Below the pieces are notes generated by a model. That model was not told the DNA's origin and did not search any database. It saw nothing but the letters and a program-made list of their open reading frames with translations. The position numbers and the translations under genes are program-made. This document shows, piece by piece, positions 25,994 through 34,874 of a stretch of DNA of 63,038 bases. The DNA comes from Pseudooceanicola lipolyticus (GTDB taxonomy: Bacteria > Pseudomonadota > Alphaproteobacteria > Rhodobacterales > Rhodobacteraceae). The DNA is taken from NCBI RefSeq assembly GCF_002786325.1, contig NZ_PGTB01000013.1, positions 1 to 63,038 of the forward strand, written 5' to 3'. Numbering within the stretch: the first letter of the stretch is position 1; every line of letters begins with the position of its first letter.

Positions 25994-27523
25994 ATGAAGC
26001 ATCTGATGACAACCACGGCCCTTGCCCTTGCCGCGCTGACCGCCGCGCCCGCGATCGCCGGGCCGGCGGAGGATACGCTGGTCTGGGTGACCAACCGCGA
26101 GGCAAACGTTCCGCTGGTGTGGTGGGAGAACCTGATCGACGTGGCCGCCATGCAGCACCACTATTTCGATACCCTGGTTTACCGCGATCCCGAGACCTTT
26201 GAATACCTGCCGCTGCTGGCCGAAAGCTGGGAGCGGGTAGACGACCTTACCCTGGAATTCAAGCTGCGCGACGGCGTGACCTTCCATGACGGTTCCAGCT
26301 TTGATGCCGATGACGTGGTGGTCAGCTATTCACACCTGATCGACCCTGCCACCGCCGTGATGAATGCCGGCCTGGTCAAGTGGATGGCCGCGGTCGAAAA
26401 GGTCGATGACATGACGGTGCGGATCTCCACGGAAAAACCGTTCCCCGCCGCCTTCGAATTCCTCGCCTCGACCCGGATGGGCATCATGCCCTCGGAAGTC
26501 TGGGAGAACCCGCCGCGCACCGCTGCCGGCGAACCCGACTATGCCGCGATGCCGGTGATCGGCACCGGCCCCTACCGGATGGTCTCGTTCGTGCCGGGTG
26601 GCGACATGATCCTCGAACGCAACGAAGCCTACTTCGAGGGCCCCAAGGGCAAGCCGGCGATCAAGACGCTGCACATGAAGACGATCCTGGACGCCGAAAC
26701 CGCGGTTGCCGAACTGATGGTGGGATCGGTCGACTGGGTGACGGGGCTGACCCAGGACACCGTCGACAGCCTGCGCGGCCTGCCCGGTATCACCGTGCTT
26801 GACGGGCCGGACATGCGGGTGAGCTATTTGACCCTGGATGCCACCGGACGTTCGGGGGACACTCCGATTGCCGATGTCCGCGTGCGCAAGGCCATTGCCC
26901 ATGCCATCGACAAGCAGGCGATCGCCGAGAACCTTGTCGGTCCGGCGGCCAATGTGCTGAATGCCGGCTGCTATCCCACCCAGGTCGGCTGCACCCAGGA
27001 TGTCGAGGGATATGCCTATGATCCCGAGAAGTCGAAGGCGCTGCTGCAAGAGGCGGGCTTTGGCGATGGCATCAACATCACCATCGATGCCTTCCGCGAC
27101 CGCTATCTGCTGGAGGCGATCATCGGCAATCTGCGCGAGGTGGGGATCGATGCCGATATCTCGATGCTGCAATGGGCCGGGCTGCGTTCGAAGATGAACG
27201 ACGGCAAGATGGAGATGGCGCAGACCGGTTGGGCGTCCTCCGGCCTGAACGACATTTCGGGGATCGCCTCGGTCCTGCTGAAGATGACCCCGGACGATTA
27301 CTGTCAGAACCCGAAGGTCAAGGAACTGCTGGACACCGCCGACACCACCATCGACCCCGAGCTTCGTGCCGCGACCTATAAGCAGGCGCTGGAGGTGGTT
27401 GCGGAAGAGGTCTGCTGGATCCCGCTCTACTCGCACTCGAAACCCTACGCGTATACCGAAGAGCTCGATTTCTTCGCCACCGCCGACGGCTTCCCGCTCT
27501 TCTTCCTTTCTTCTTGGAAGTGA
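25994..27523 (+). CDS. ABC transporter substrate-binding protein, family 5 (peptide/nickel type), copy 1
   Basis: A 509-residue periplasmic binding protein with a signal peptide (residues about 1-22, ending APAIA). Family 5 marks: FDTLVYRDPETFEYLPLLAESWE, LEFKLRDGVTFHDG and IGTGPYR. A CYPTQVGC segment offers a likely disulfide and is shared with copy 2 (29490-31022). An amidohydrolase gene follows 73 bases later, so binding protein and enzyme probably handle the same compound. No permease is encoded with this copy; it presumably uses the transporter at 31045-34686. AAGGTG precedes the ATG. Confidence 0.93.
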   Translation: MKHLMTTTALALAALTAAPAIAGPAEDTLVWVTNREANVPLVWWENLIDVAAMQHHYFDTLVYRDPETFEYLPLLAESWERVDDLTLEFKLRDGVTFHDGSSFDADDVVVSYSHLIDPATAVMNAGLVKWMAAVEKVDDMTVRISTEKPFPAAFEFLASTRMGIMPSEVWENPPRTAAGEPDYAAMPVIGTGPYRMVSFVPGGDMILERNEAYFEGPKGKPAIKTLHMKTILDAETAVAELMVGSVDWVTGLTQDTVDSLRGLPGITVLDGPDMRVSYLTLDATGRSGDTPIADVRVRKAIAHAIDKQAIAENLVGPAANVLNAGCYPTQVGCTQDVEGYAYDPEKSKALLQEAGFGDGINITIDAFRDRYLLEAIIGNLREVGIDADISMLQWAGLRSKMNDGKMEMAQTGWASSGLNDISGIASVLLKMTPDDYCQNPKVKELLDTADTTIDPELRAATYKQALEVVAEEVCWIPLYSHSKPYAYTEELDFFATADGFPLFFLSSWK

Positions 27524-27596
27524 GCCTCTGACACCCCAGGTCTCGGGCGCCCCTTGCCGGGCGCCCGGACGCATTCGGAAAAAGGACAAAACGACA

Positions 27597-28985
27597 ATGA
27601 CGAGAACCCTGATCAAGGGCGGGCAGATCCTCTCCATGGACGATGAGATCGGCCGCCTCACCGGCGATGTGCTGGTCGAAGAGGACCGCATCGTGCAGGT
27701 CTCTCCCAGCATCGAGGCGGAGGACGCCAAGGTGATCGAGGCGGCGGGGGCCATCGTGATGCCCGGCTTTGTGAATGCCCATATGCACACCTGGCAGGGC
27801 GCGATCCGGGCGATCGGCGCAGATTGGCCCTCGGGCGGCTATTTCCGCTGGGTTCACGCGGGTATCTCGCCCCATTATACGCCAGAGGACACCCATATCG
27901 GCACCCTGGTCGGAGCCCTGGCGCAGATCGAAGCCGGGACCACCACGTTGTTCGACTGGTGCCACAACAACGCGACCCCCGCACATACCGACGCCGCCAT
28001 CGACGCGCTGGACCAGGCCGGGCTGCGGGCGGTTTTCGGCCACGGCACGGTCAAGCCCAAGCCCAAACCGGGCGAGCCGCATTTTTCCACCATCCCGCAC
28101 CCGGTTGGCGAAATCGACCGGCTGCGCAAGGGTCGGCTGAGCCAGGACGAGGCGCTGGTGACGCTTGCCGCCTGCATTCTCGGCCCCGACTATTCCGGCA
28201 TCGAGGTCTGCCGGCACGATTTCAGGATGGCGCGCGACTATGGCCTGCTGTCCAGCGCGCATATCTGGGGCCTGAACCGGCTGGTGCCGGACGGGTACCT
28301 GACCATCGCCCGCGAAGGGTTGCTGGGCCCCGACCACAACATCGTGCACGCCAACTATATCGGCGATGACGAGCTGAGGGTGATCCTGGATCACGGTGCC
28401 ACAATCACCTCCACCCCGGCGGTCGAGCTGGGCCCCCACCCGGTGGAGCCGCTGGTCAGCCGGGTGTTGCGCATGGGCGGCCGTCCCTCGATCGGGCCGG
28501 ACGTCGAGGTCGATCTGACCGGCGGCATGCTGGAGACCATCCGCGCCTCGCTGCTGGGCGCGCGGCTTTACAACACCGCGCATGCCGACAGGCTGCTGGG
28601 CGAAGACGAGGTCGAGGAACGCGAGGTTGCGGTGCCTGCGGCCCGGGTGACCGCGCCGCCAGTGGCATCGGTCGAGGCGCTGAAATGGGCCACCATCGAC
28701 AATGCGCGCGCGCTGCGGCTGGACCATCGCATCGGTTCGCTGACGCCGGGCAAGCAGGCGGACCTGATCGTGATCCGGCGCGATTCGCTGGCGATGATGG
28801 GCACCATAGATCCGGCCCAGGCGGTTGTTCACTTCGCGCAGAATTCCGATATCGACACGGTGATGGTCGCCGGCAAACTGCGCAAGGCCGATGGGCAGGT
28901 GCTGGATGTCGACATGGCCGCGCTGCGCCGTGACCAGGCGGCTTCGGCCGAACGTCTGTTCGCCGCCTATCCGATCGAGGTCTAG
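27597..28985 (+). CDS. amidohydrolase family protein (AtzA/TrzN-like superfamily), copy 1
   Basis: A 462-residue metal-dependent hydrolase of the amidohydrolase superfamily, cytosine deaminase/chlorohydrolase branch. H62-M-H64 follows the PGFVNAH strand; further metal ligands are likely H222 (SSAHIWG), H251 (IVHANYI) and D302 (IGPDVEV). In deaminases of this branch the third His is followed by a catalytic Glu (HxxE); here it reads HIWG, so the chemistry may differ. A distinctive block FGHGTVKPKPKPGEPHF is shared with copy 2. The ATG has AAAGGAC upstream. C-N bond hydrolysis on an imported amine or heterocycle is likely; substrate unknown. Confidence 0.9.
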   Translation: MTRTLIKGGQILSMDDEIGRLTGDVLVEEDRIVQVSPSIEAEDAKVIEAAGAIVMPGFVNAHMHTWQGAIRAIGADWPSGGYFRWVHAGISPHYTPEDTHIGTLVGALAQIEAGTTTLFDWCHNNATPAHTDAAIDALDQAGLRAVFGHGTVKPKPKPGEPHFSTIPHPVGEIDRLRKGRLSQDEALVTLAACILGPDYSGIEVCRHDFRMARDYGLLSSAHIWGLNRLVPDGYLTIAREGLLGPDHNIVHANYIGDDELRVILDHGATITSTPAVELGPHPVEPLVSRVLRMGGRPSIGPDVEVDLTGGMLETIRASLLGARLYNTAHADRLLGEDEVEEREVAVPAARVTAPPVASVEALKWATIDNARALRLDHRIGSLTPGKQADLIVIRRDSLAMMGTIDPAQAVVHFAQNSDIDTVMVAGKLRKADGQVLDVDMAALRRDQAASAERLFAAYPIEV

Positions 28986-29004
28986 GCGGCTCGCCTTGGC
29001 ATGC

Positions 29005-29030
29005 CATGGGCCCCGGGCTTGGGGCCCATG
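29005..29030. terminator. strong hairpin between convergent genes
   Basis: CATGGGCCCC-GGGCTT-GGGGCCCATG, ten perfect pairs, extendable with one bulge to GC(A/G)TGCC on both sides. It lies between the amidohydrolase stop (28985) and the convergent small-gene stop (29074). No U tract, but its position fits a bidirectional terminator. Confidence 0.5.
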
Positions 29031-29073
29031 GGCGTGCACCCCCGGTGCCGCTTGGCGCGGGATGCGCTGTGGT

Positions 29074-29442
29074 TCAGCGGTCGTTCCGGCCGCTGGCCTC
29101 GTCCAGCAGCCGCGTCAGCAGCAACGCGGCGCCACCGATCACCAGCGATCTGCCGATTGAATCCGTCACATTGGTAGGTGCGAAATGATGCGCGGCATCG
29201 CGGCCCGCCTGCGCCGCGCGCCGGACACGCTGGTCACCGGGCGCGTCTTTGGCCTGGCGCGCTTCGGGCACCCGCCCGATGCCGGGCTTGGCGATCAACA
29301 GCGCCAGCCCCGCCGCCAGCATGCCCCCGGCATAGATGACGGGGGCAAGCCGATTGTTCCGCGCTCCCGGCAAGGCGGCCTGAACCGAGTTGGGGATCAG
29401 GCCGTCAGGCGAGGCGTCAGGGTCCTTGAAAGAAGTTTTCAT
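29074..29442 (-). CDS. small membrane protein of unknown function
   Basis: A 122-residue protein with two hydrophobic segments (about residues 33-50, VIYAGGMLAAGLALLIA, and 95-112, SLVIGGAALLLTRLL) around a charged middle. I recognise no family. The AAAGGAGA ribosome site is well placed, which supports translation, but it lies entirely inside a hairpin (29443-29470) that ends at the ATG. It follows the second binding-protein gene by 47 bases on the same strand and may be the last, separately controlled gene of that ABC operon. Confidence 0.7.
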   Translation of the reverse strand: MKTSFKDPDASPDGLIPNSVQAALPGARNNRLAPVIYAGGMLAAGLALLIAKPGIGRVPEARQAKDAPGDQRVRRAAQAGRDAAHHFAPTNVTDSIGRSLVIGGAALLLTRLLDEASGRNDR

Positions 29443-29470
29443 CGCGGCTCTCCTTTAAAGGAGAACCGCG
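29443..29470 (-). promoter_or_regulatory. hairpin hiding the Shine-Dalgarno of the small membrane-protein gene
   Basis: On the minus strand CGCGGTTCTCCTTT pairs completely with AAAGGAGAGCCGCG (one U-G wobble), leaving only the central TTTAAA as loop. The 3' arm contains the AAAGGAGA ribosome site and is directly followed by the ATG at 29442. Ribosome access would need this stem to open, as in RNA thermometers or attenuators; it could also act as a processing or termination stem for the upstream binding-protein mRNA. Confidence 0.6.
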
Positions 29471-29489
29471 AAGCGGCGGCTCAGTTCCG

Positions 29490-31022
29490 TTATTCCTTCC
29501 ACTCGGCCAGATAGAACAGCGGGAAGCCGTCGGCGGTGGGAAAGAAATTCAGCGCCTCGTTATGCGCATAGACCTTGGAATAGGAAAACAGCGGGATCCA
29601 GCAGACCTCTTCGGCCACCATGGTCAGCGCTTCCTTGTACAGCGCCGCGCGGGCGTCGGCATCGACCGTGGTATCGGCCGCGTCCAGCTTGGCCTTGATT
29701 TCGGGCGACTGGCACAGATCATCGGGCGCCATCTTCAGCAGGACCGAAGCGATGGCCGAGACGTCGTTCAGCCCCGAGGACGCCCAGGTCCGTACCGCCA
29801 TGTCGATGTCGCCGGCAGTCAACCGTTCGCGCAGGCCGGACCATTGCAGATAGGTAAGTTGCGCGTTGATCCCCGATTCGCGCAGATAGCCCATGACCGC
29901 CTCGGAATGCGGCCGCTCGCGATAGGCGCCCATCTCGACGGTGATGCCATCGGGATATCCGGCCTCGGCCAGAAGCGCCTTGGCCTTCTCGGGGTCATAG
30001 TCATAGTGCGGCACATCATCGGTGCAGCCCACCTGCGTCGGATAGCAGGCGGCATTCACCACCTGCGCCGCGGGTCCGACGATCTCTTTGGCGATGGTCT
30101 CGCGGTCGATCGCATGGGCGATGGCCTGGCGTACCTTGACGTCGGCCACCGGCGTGCCCTCGTTGCGGCCGGTCCGGTCCAGCGCGATATAAGCGATGCG
30201 CATGTCCGGCCCGGCGGTGACCGCAACGCCCGGAACCGCACCCAACTGCTCGACCATGTCGGATGGCAGATCGGTGATCCAGTCGATGCCGCCAACCATC
30301 AGTTCCGCCACGCGGGTTTCCTGATCGGGAATGGTGCGGAAGGTGATCGTCTCGATCGCGGGCTGGCCCTTTGGCCCGTCGAAATAGCCTTCGTACCGGG
30401 TCAGCGTCAGGGTCTCGCCCGGCGAGAAATGGTCCAGCTTGTAAGGTCCGGTGCCGATCGAAGGCATTTGGGCGAAATCGGGCGTGCCGTCGGCTTTGGT
30501 GGGCAGGCCCTCCCAGGCCTCGGCGGGCGGAACCGCCATGCGGGTGCCCGACAGGAACTCCAGCGCCGCCGGGAAGGGTTCGGCGAGGTTGAGGCGCACG
30601 GTATAGTCATCGACCTTTTCCACCTCGTTCATCCATTTGACGAAGCGGTCGTTGACCACGGCGGTGGCCGGGTCAAGAAGCATGGAATAGCTTTTGACTA
30701 CATCGTCGGCGGTAAAGCTGTTGCCATCGTGATAGGTCACGCCCTGGCGCAGCTTCAGTTCCAGCGTGGTGTCGTCAATCCATTCCCAGCTGGTGGCCAG
30801 AAGGGGTTCATAGGCCATGGTCTCGGGATTGCGATACACCAGCGTGTCGTAGATATGGTACATCATCGCGCCCATCTCGGTCACCGTGTCCCACCAGACG
30901 AAAGGGACCGAGATCTCGCGATCGGTGGACCAGACCAGAGTATTGTCATCCGGCCCGGCCTGGGCCGGCAGGGCCATGGCGAGGGCGGCGGCTCCGGACA
31001 GGAGCGTGTGGCGAAGGGTCAT
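29490..31022 (-). CDS. ABC transporter substrate-binding protein, family 5, copy 2
   Basis: A 510-residue periplasmic binding protein with a signal peptide (MTLRHTLLSGAAALAMALP, cleaved near AQA). It is collinear with copy 1 (25994-27523): VYRNPET, LELKLRQGVTYHDG, IGTGPYK, CYPTQVGC and ASSGLNDVSAIASVLLK match closely. I start at ATG 31022 with AAGGAG upstream; the longer frame to 31145 lacks a signal peptide at its start. It is the fifth gene of the minus-strand permease/ATPase operon, so this copy is the dedicated receptor of that transporter. Confidence 0.93.
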   Translation of the reverse strand: MTLRHTLLSGAAALAMALPAQAGPDDNTLVWSTDREISVPFVWWDTVTEMGAMMYHIYDTLVYRNPETMAYEPLLATSWEWIDDTTLELKLRQGVTYHDGNSFTADDVVKSYSMLLDPATAVVNDRFVKWMNEVEKVDDYTVRLNLAEPFPAALEFLSGTRMAVPPAEAWEGLPTKADGTPDFAQMPSIGTGPYKLDHFSPGETLTLTRYEGYFDGPKGQPAIETITFRTIPDQETRVAELMVGGIDWITDLPSDMVEQLGAVPGVAVTAGPDMRIAYIALDRTGRNEGTPVADVKVRQAIAHAIDRETIAKEIVGPAAQVVNAACYPTQVGCTDDVPHYDYDPEKAKALLAEAGYPDGITVEMGAYRERPHSEAVMGYLRESGINAQLTYLQWSGLRERLTAGDIDMAVRTWASSGLNDVSAIASVLLKMAPDDLCQSPEIKAKLDAADTTVDADARAALYKEALTMVAEEVCWIPLFSYSKVYAHNEALNFFPTADGFPLFYLAEWKE

Positions 31023-31044
31023 TGATGGGTCTCCTTGTTGGCTT

Positions 31045-31860
31045 TTACGCGGGCTCGATATGCAGGTCGGGAAGGCCCTTTCCGGGCTCTGGCGTGAGGA
31101 TCGAGGCAAGCAGCATGCGCGTGTAGTCGGATTGCGGCGCGGCAAACAGATCGGCGGTGGGGCGATGCTCGATCACCTCGCCCCGGTTCATCACCATGAC
31201 CTCGGTGGCGATGTGTTCGACCACGGCAAGATTGTGCGAGATCAGCACATAGGTCAGGCCCAGTTCGCGGCGCAGGTCCTGCAACAGGTTCAGGATCTGT
31301 GCCTGGATCGACACGTCGAGCGCCGAGGTCGGCTCGTCGCAGATCACCAGTTCGGGGCGGGCGATCAGGGCGCGGGCGATCGCCACGCGCTGCCGTTGCC
31401 CACCCGACATCTGGCTGGGAAAGGCATTTGCCAGGCGCTGTGGCAGGCCGGTGAGATCCATCATTTCCGCCACCCGCTTGCGGATCTCGCGCTCGGGCGT
31501 GCCGGCAACGCGCAGCGGCAGCCCGATGATGGTCTCGATCCGTTTATGCGGGTTCAGCGACAGGTAGGGATCCTGGAAAATCGGCTGGATGTGGCCGGCG
31601 CGCTCGGCCCGTGCCATGTCGTGGATCGGGCGGCCCTGGAACAGCACCGCGCCGGCGGTGGGCGCGTCGAGCCCGAGGAGAATCTTGGCAAGGGTGGATT
31701 TGCCGCAGCCGGATTCGCCGACGATGCCCACCACCCCGCCCCGCGGAACGTCGAGGCTGACGCCGCGCACGGCCTGGACGGTGCGGCGCGGTTTGCCGAA
31801 GCCGCCGGAAACCCGGAAGTCGCGGCGGATGTCACGCGCCGAGAGCAAGATGTCGGTCAT
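31045..31860 (-). CDS. ABC transporter ATP-binding protein (DppF/OppF type)
   Basis: A 271-residue ATPase. Walker A is GESGCGKST (residues about 49-57), the Q-loop is [10 protein letters not shown], the signature is [15 protein letters not shown], and Walker B is [12 protein letters not shown]. It pairs with the upstream ATPase to power the permease DppB/DppC-like pair. I use the ATG at 31860, which overlaps the previous stop as ATGA. The C-terminal oligopeptide-transporter extension is short. Confidence 0.94.
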   Translation of the reverse strand: MTDILLSARDIRRDFRVSGGFGKPRRTVQAVRGVSLDVPRGGVVGIVGESGCGKSTLAKILLGLDAPTAGAVLFQGRPIHDMARAERAGHIQPIFQDPYLSLNPHKRIETIIGLPLRVAGTPEREIRKRVAEMMDLTGLPQRLANAFPSQMSGGQRQRVAIARALIARPELVICDEPTSALDVSIQAQILNLLQDLRRELGLTYVLISHNLAVVEHIATEVMVMNRGEVIEHRPTADLFAAPQSDYTRMLLASILTPEPGKGLPDLHIEPA

Positions 31861-32834
31861 GCCGCGGTCTCCTCGGGGGTGTAATGGCATTCGTAGACAT
31901 GCGAACCGCCGTCCTGCTGGCGCTTGAGCCGGCTGGCGCAGAGCGGCGTGGCATGGGTACAGCGGTCGCGGAAGGCGCAGCCCTGTTGCGGTCCGATCAG
32001 CGAGGGCACGACGCCGGGAATCGCGCCCAGCGGCGCGCCGGGCTGGGTTTTGCCCGGCACCGGGATGCAGTTGATCAGGGCGCGCGTATAGGGGTGGCAG
32101 GGCTTGGCGAACAGCTCGGCCACCGGCGCGGTTTCGACGATCCGGCCGGCATACATCACCGCGACGCGGTCAGCGAACCGGGCGACCAGGCCAAGGTCGT
32201 GGGTGACAAACAGAATACCCAGGCCCATGTCACGCTTGAGATCCTGCAACAGGCGCAGGATCTGCAACTGAATGTTCACGTCCAGCGCGGTGGTGGGCTC
32301 GTCCGCGATCAGCAGATCGGGGCCGCAGATCAGACCCATGGCGATCATGACGCGCTGGCGCAGGCCGCCCGACAGCTGGTGCGGATACTGGGCCAGCCGT
32401 TCCTCGGCATTGCCGATTCCGACCTTCTGCAGGATTTCGATCGCCCGGTCGCGGGCCTGGGCCGCCGAGGCGGGATGGTGACGGCGGTAGACCTCGGTCA
32501 ACAGCGCGCCGATGGTAAAGCTGGGGTTCAGCGAGGTCATCGGATCCTGGAAGATCATCGACAGGCGCAGCCCGCGCAGCTTCTGCCAGTCGCGTTCGCG
32601 CAGCTTGCGCAGATCCGTGCCGTCAAAGCTCAGCGCGGCGGCCTGCACCTTGGCGATGCGGGGGCTGAGGCCAAGCAGCGCATGCGAGGTCAGCGACTTG
32701 CCGCAGCCGGACTCGCCGACGATACACAGGGTCTCGCCCTTGTCGACATGGAAGCTGACACCGCGGACCGCGTGCAGGGTGCCACGGGTGCCGGGGATGT
32801 CGATGCACAGGTTTTCGACGTTCAGCAGGCTCAT
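31857..32834 (-). CDS. ABC transporter ATP-binding protein (DppD/OppD type)
   Basis: A 325-residue ATPase with Walker [10 protein letters not shown]-loop FQDPMTSLNP, signature LSGGLRQRVMIAMGL and Walker B LLIADEPTTALD. The C-terminal region carries the Cys-containing oligo/dipeptide extension (GCAFRDRC...PLC...YEC), which in this family can bind an FeS cluster. Its start overlaps the end of the permease gene by four bases. Second of two ATPases in the operon. Confidence 0.94.
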   Translation of the reverse strand: MSLLNVENLCIDIPGTRGTLHAVRGVSFHVDKGETLCIVGESGCGKSLTSHALLGLSPRIAKVQAAALSFDGTDLRKLRERDWQKLRGLRLSMIFQDPMTSLNPSFTIGALLTEVYRRHHPASAAQARDRAIEILQKVGIGNAEERLAQYPHQLSGGLRQRVMIAMGLICGPDLLIADEPTTALDVNIQLQILRLLQDLKRDMGLGILFVTHDLGLVARFADRVAVMYAGRIVETAPVAELFAKPCHPYTRALINCIPVPGKTQPGAPLGAIPGVVPSLIGPQQGCAFRDRCTHATPLCASRLKRQQDGGSHVYECHYTPEETAA

Positions 32835-33772
32835 GCGCGACCCTCCGGTGCGGTGACGTCACGGATGCCGTCGCCCAGCAGGTTGATGGCGAGGACCAGA
32901 ACGAACAGCGCCACGCCGGGAATCGCGATCACCCAGGGGCGGAAGAACATATGCGCCTTGCCTTCCGAGATCATCAGGCCCCAGCTGGGCGTGGGCGGCT
33001 GAACCCCCAGCCCGAGGAAGGACAGCGCCGCCTCGAACAGGATCGCCTGGGCGATTTCCAGCGTGGCAACGACGATCAGCGCCCCCAGAACGTTGGGCAT
33101 CACCTCGCTCAGCAGGATGCGCAGAACCGAGGCGCCGGCGGCCTCGGCGGCCGCGAGATAGTCAAGCGAGCGGATCTGCTGGGTTGCCGCCCGCATCACC
33201 ACCGCGAACCGGTCCCAGACGAGAAAGCCGAGGGTCCAGATGACCACGTTCAGAGAACCGCCCACCAGGGCGACGACGACCAAGGCCACCAGCATCGCCG
33301 GCAGCGCCAGCCGGACATTGACGATAAAGCTGACGATGAAATCGGGCCAGCCGCCGAAATAGCCGGCCAGAACACCCATGGTGGTGCCGATGACCAGCGC
33401 GATCGCGGTGGCGCCAAACCCGATCAGCAAGGAGATCCGGGCGCCATAGAGGATCCGCGACAGATAGTCCCGGCCCAGGGCATCGGTGCCCAGCGGGTGG
33501 GCCCAGCTGCCCTCGCCCTGCCAGACCGGCGGGATCAAGCGGGCAGACAGATTCTGCAGGTAGGGGTCGTGCGGCGCCAGCAGCGGGGCCAGCAGGGCCA
33601 GGATCACGATGCCCAGGACAAGCGCCGCGCCGATCAACAGGCCGGTATGGCGGCGGGCGCGGTGCCAGGTGTCGGATCGTGGCCGGGCGGCGACTGCGTC
33701 CGGGGCGGCGGTGGCGGATGAATCGATCATGTCGGTGGCTGTCATGCGGTCTTTCTTGTCCGGTCCCGTCAC
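32831..33772 (-). CDS. ABC transporter permease (DppC type)
   Basis: A 313-residue membrane permease. The N-terminal cytoplasmic stretch is followed by a first helix (LLIGAALVLGIVILALLAPLLAP), the HPLGTDALGRDYLSRILYGARISL motif typical of DppC, and the EAA loop (AAEAAGASVLRILLSEVMPNVLG, read in parts) that contacts the ATPases. I list the GTG at 33772, which overlaps the DppB-type stop as GTGA; an ATG at 33745 is equally plausible and would remove nine residues. Confidence 0.92.
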   Translation of the reverse strand: MTGPDKKDRMTATDMIDSSATAAPDAVAARPRSDTWHRARRHTGLLIGAALVLGIVILALLAPLLAPHDPYLQNLSARLIPPVWQGEGSWAHPLGTDALGRDYLSRILYGARISLLIGFGATAIALVIGTTMGVLAGYFGGWPDFIVSFIVNVRLALPAMLVALVVVALVGGSLNVVIWTLGFLVWDRFAVVMRAATQQIRSLDYLAAAEAAGASVLRILLSEVMPNVLGALIVVATLEIAQAILFEAALSFLGLGVQPPTPSWGLMISEGKAHMFFRPWVIAIPGVALFVLVLAINLLGDGIRDVTAPEGRA

Positions 33773-34686
33773 TGCACCCGCAGCCGGGGGTCGAGCAGAC
33801 CGTTTAGCAGGTCCGCGAAATAATTGAGGGCGAGGTAGATGACCGAGATGATCAGGACGAGCGCCTGCATCATCTCCAGATCAGTGCGCTGGATCGATTG
33901 CCAGCCCAGCCGGCCGATCCCGTTCATCGAAAACACCGATTCCACGATGATCGAGCCGGACAGCATAAAGCCCAGCTGCACGGCGGTCAGCGAGACCACC
34001 GGGATCAGGGCATTCCTCAGCGCGTGTTTCAGGATCACCCGCCGGCGCGGCAGGCCCATGGCGCGGGCGGTGCGGATATAATCGCTTTCCAGCACCTCGA
34101 TCATCCCGGCGCGGGTCAGGCGCATGATGGCGGGGGTCGAGAAATACCCCAGGGCAATCGCCGGCATCAGGTAGTGCAGGAACGAACTGTCGCCCGAGAT
34201 CGGCAGCCACCGCAGGGTCACGCCGAAGATCAGGATCAGCAGCAGCGCGAAGAAGAAGTTGGGCAGCGCCTGCCCGACCACGGCAATCGACAGGGCCAGC
34301 CGGTCGAGCATCGAGTTACGCCTGGCCGCCGCCAAAACGCCCAGCGGTATCGCCAGCGCCAGCGCAAACAGCAGTGACAGCCCGGCCAGCTTGGCGGTGA
34401 CCGGCAGGCGCTCCATCACCACCTCCATGACCGGGCGCTGCAGGATATTGGAGAATCCCAGATCGCCTTTCATCACATCGCCCAGCCATCCGAAATACTG
34501 CACGGTCAGCGGCCGGTCGAACCCATAGGCGATGCGCACCGCCTCGACCTCCTCTGACGAGGCTTCGGCCCCGGCCAGCGCCACCGCGGGATCGCCCGCC
34601 AGCCGCACCAATGCGAAGGTGATGATCGACACGCTGACCAGAACCAGCAGTGTAAGCCCCAGGCGTTTCAGTGCAAACTCGAGCAC
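33769..34686 (-). CDS. ABC transporter permease (DppB type)
   Basis: A 305-residue membrane permease of the DppB/OppB family with six helices; the first is LTLLVLVSVSIITFALVRLAGDP. The EAA loop is in YIRTARAMGLPRRRVILKHALRNALIPVV (read in parts). First gene of the operon permease-permease-ATPase-ATPase-binding protein, transcribed leftward from a shared regulatory region with the divergent amidohydrolase copy 2. Confidence 0.94.
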   Translation of the reverse strand: MLEFALKRLGLTLLVLVSVSIITFALVRLAGDPAVALAGAEASSEEVEAVRIAYGFDRPLTVQYFGWLGDVMKGDLGFSNILQRPVMEVVMERLPVTAKLAGLSLLFALALAIPLGVLAAARRNSMLDRLALSIAVVGQALPNFFFALLLILIFGVTLRWLPISGDSSFLHYLMPAIALGYFSTPAIMRLTRAGMIEVLESDYIRTARAMGLPRRRVILKHALRNALIPVVSLTAVQLGFMLSGSIIVESVFSMNGIGRLGWQSIQRTDLEMMQALVLIISVIYLALNYFADLLNGLLDPRLRVQ

Positions 34687-34696
34687 AATTTTTTCC

Positions 34697-34862
34697 CATC
34701 ATGAAATCTTATTCGATGTGTTTTTCAGCATCTTCGGATAAAAAGTGTCATGTCAACGCATTTCATGAAAAAAATCGGCTTTACCCCCCTTGTTTGTGTG
34801 AAAGGCACGAGGAATAGTCACAGAAGAATTCGAGAGCTTCTCGAAATTTTCATATAGTGAAA
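34697..34862. promoter_or_regulatory. divergent regulatory region with several TTTCA/TGAAA repeats
   Basis: Between the divergent permease and amidohydrolase genes lie TCATGAAA (34699-34706), the perfect palindrome TTTCATGAAA (34761-34770), TTCGAGA-GCT-TCTCGAA (34829-34845) and TTTCA-TATAG-TGAAA (34848-34862). The last ends 12 bases before the amidohydrolase ATG and matches 25968-25982 in arms and spacing. The IclR regulator at 37556 or another local regulator is the likely ligand. Confidence 0.5.
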
Positions 34863-34874
34863 TGTAGGACCCAT

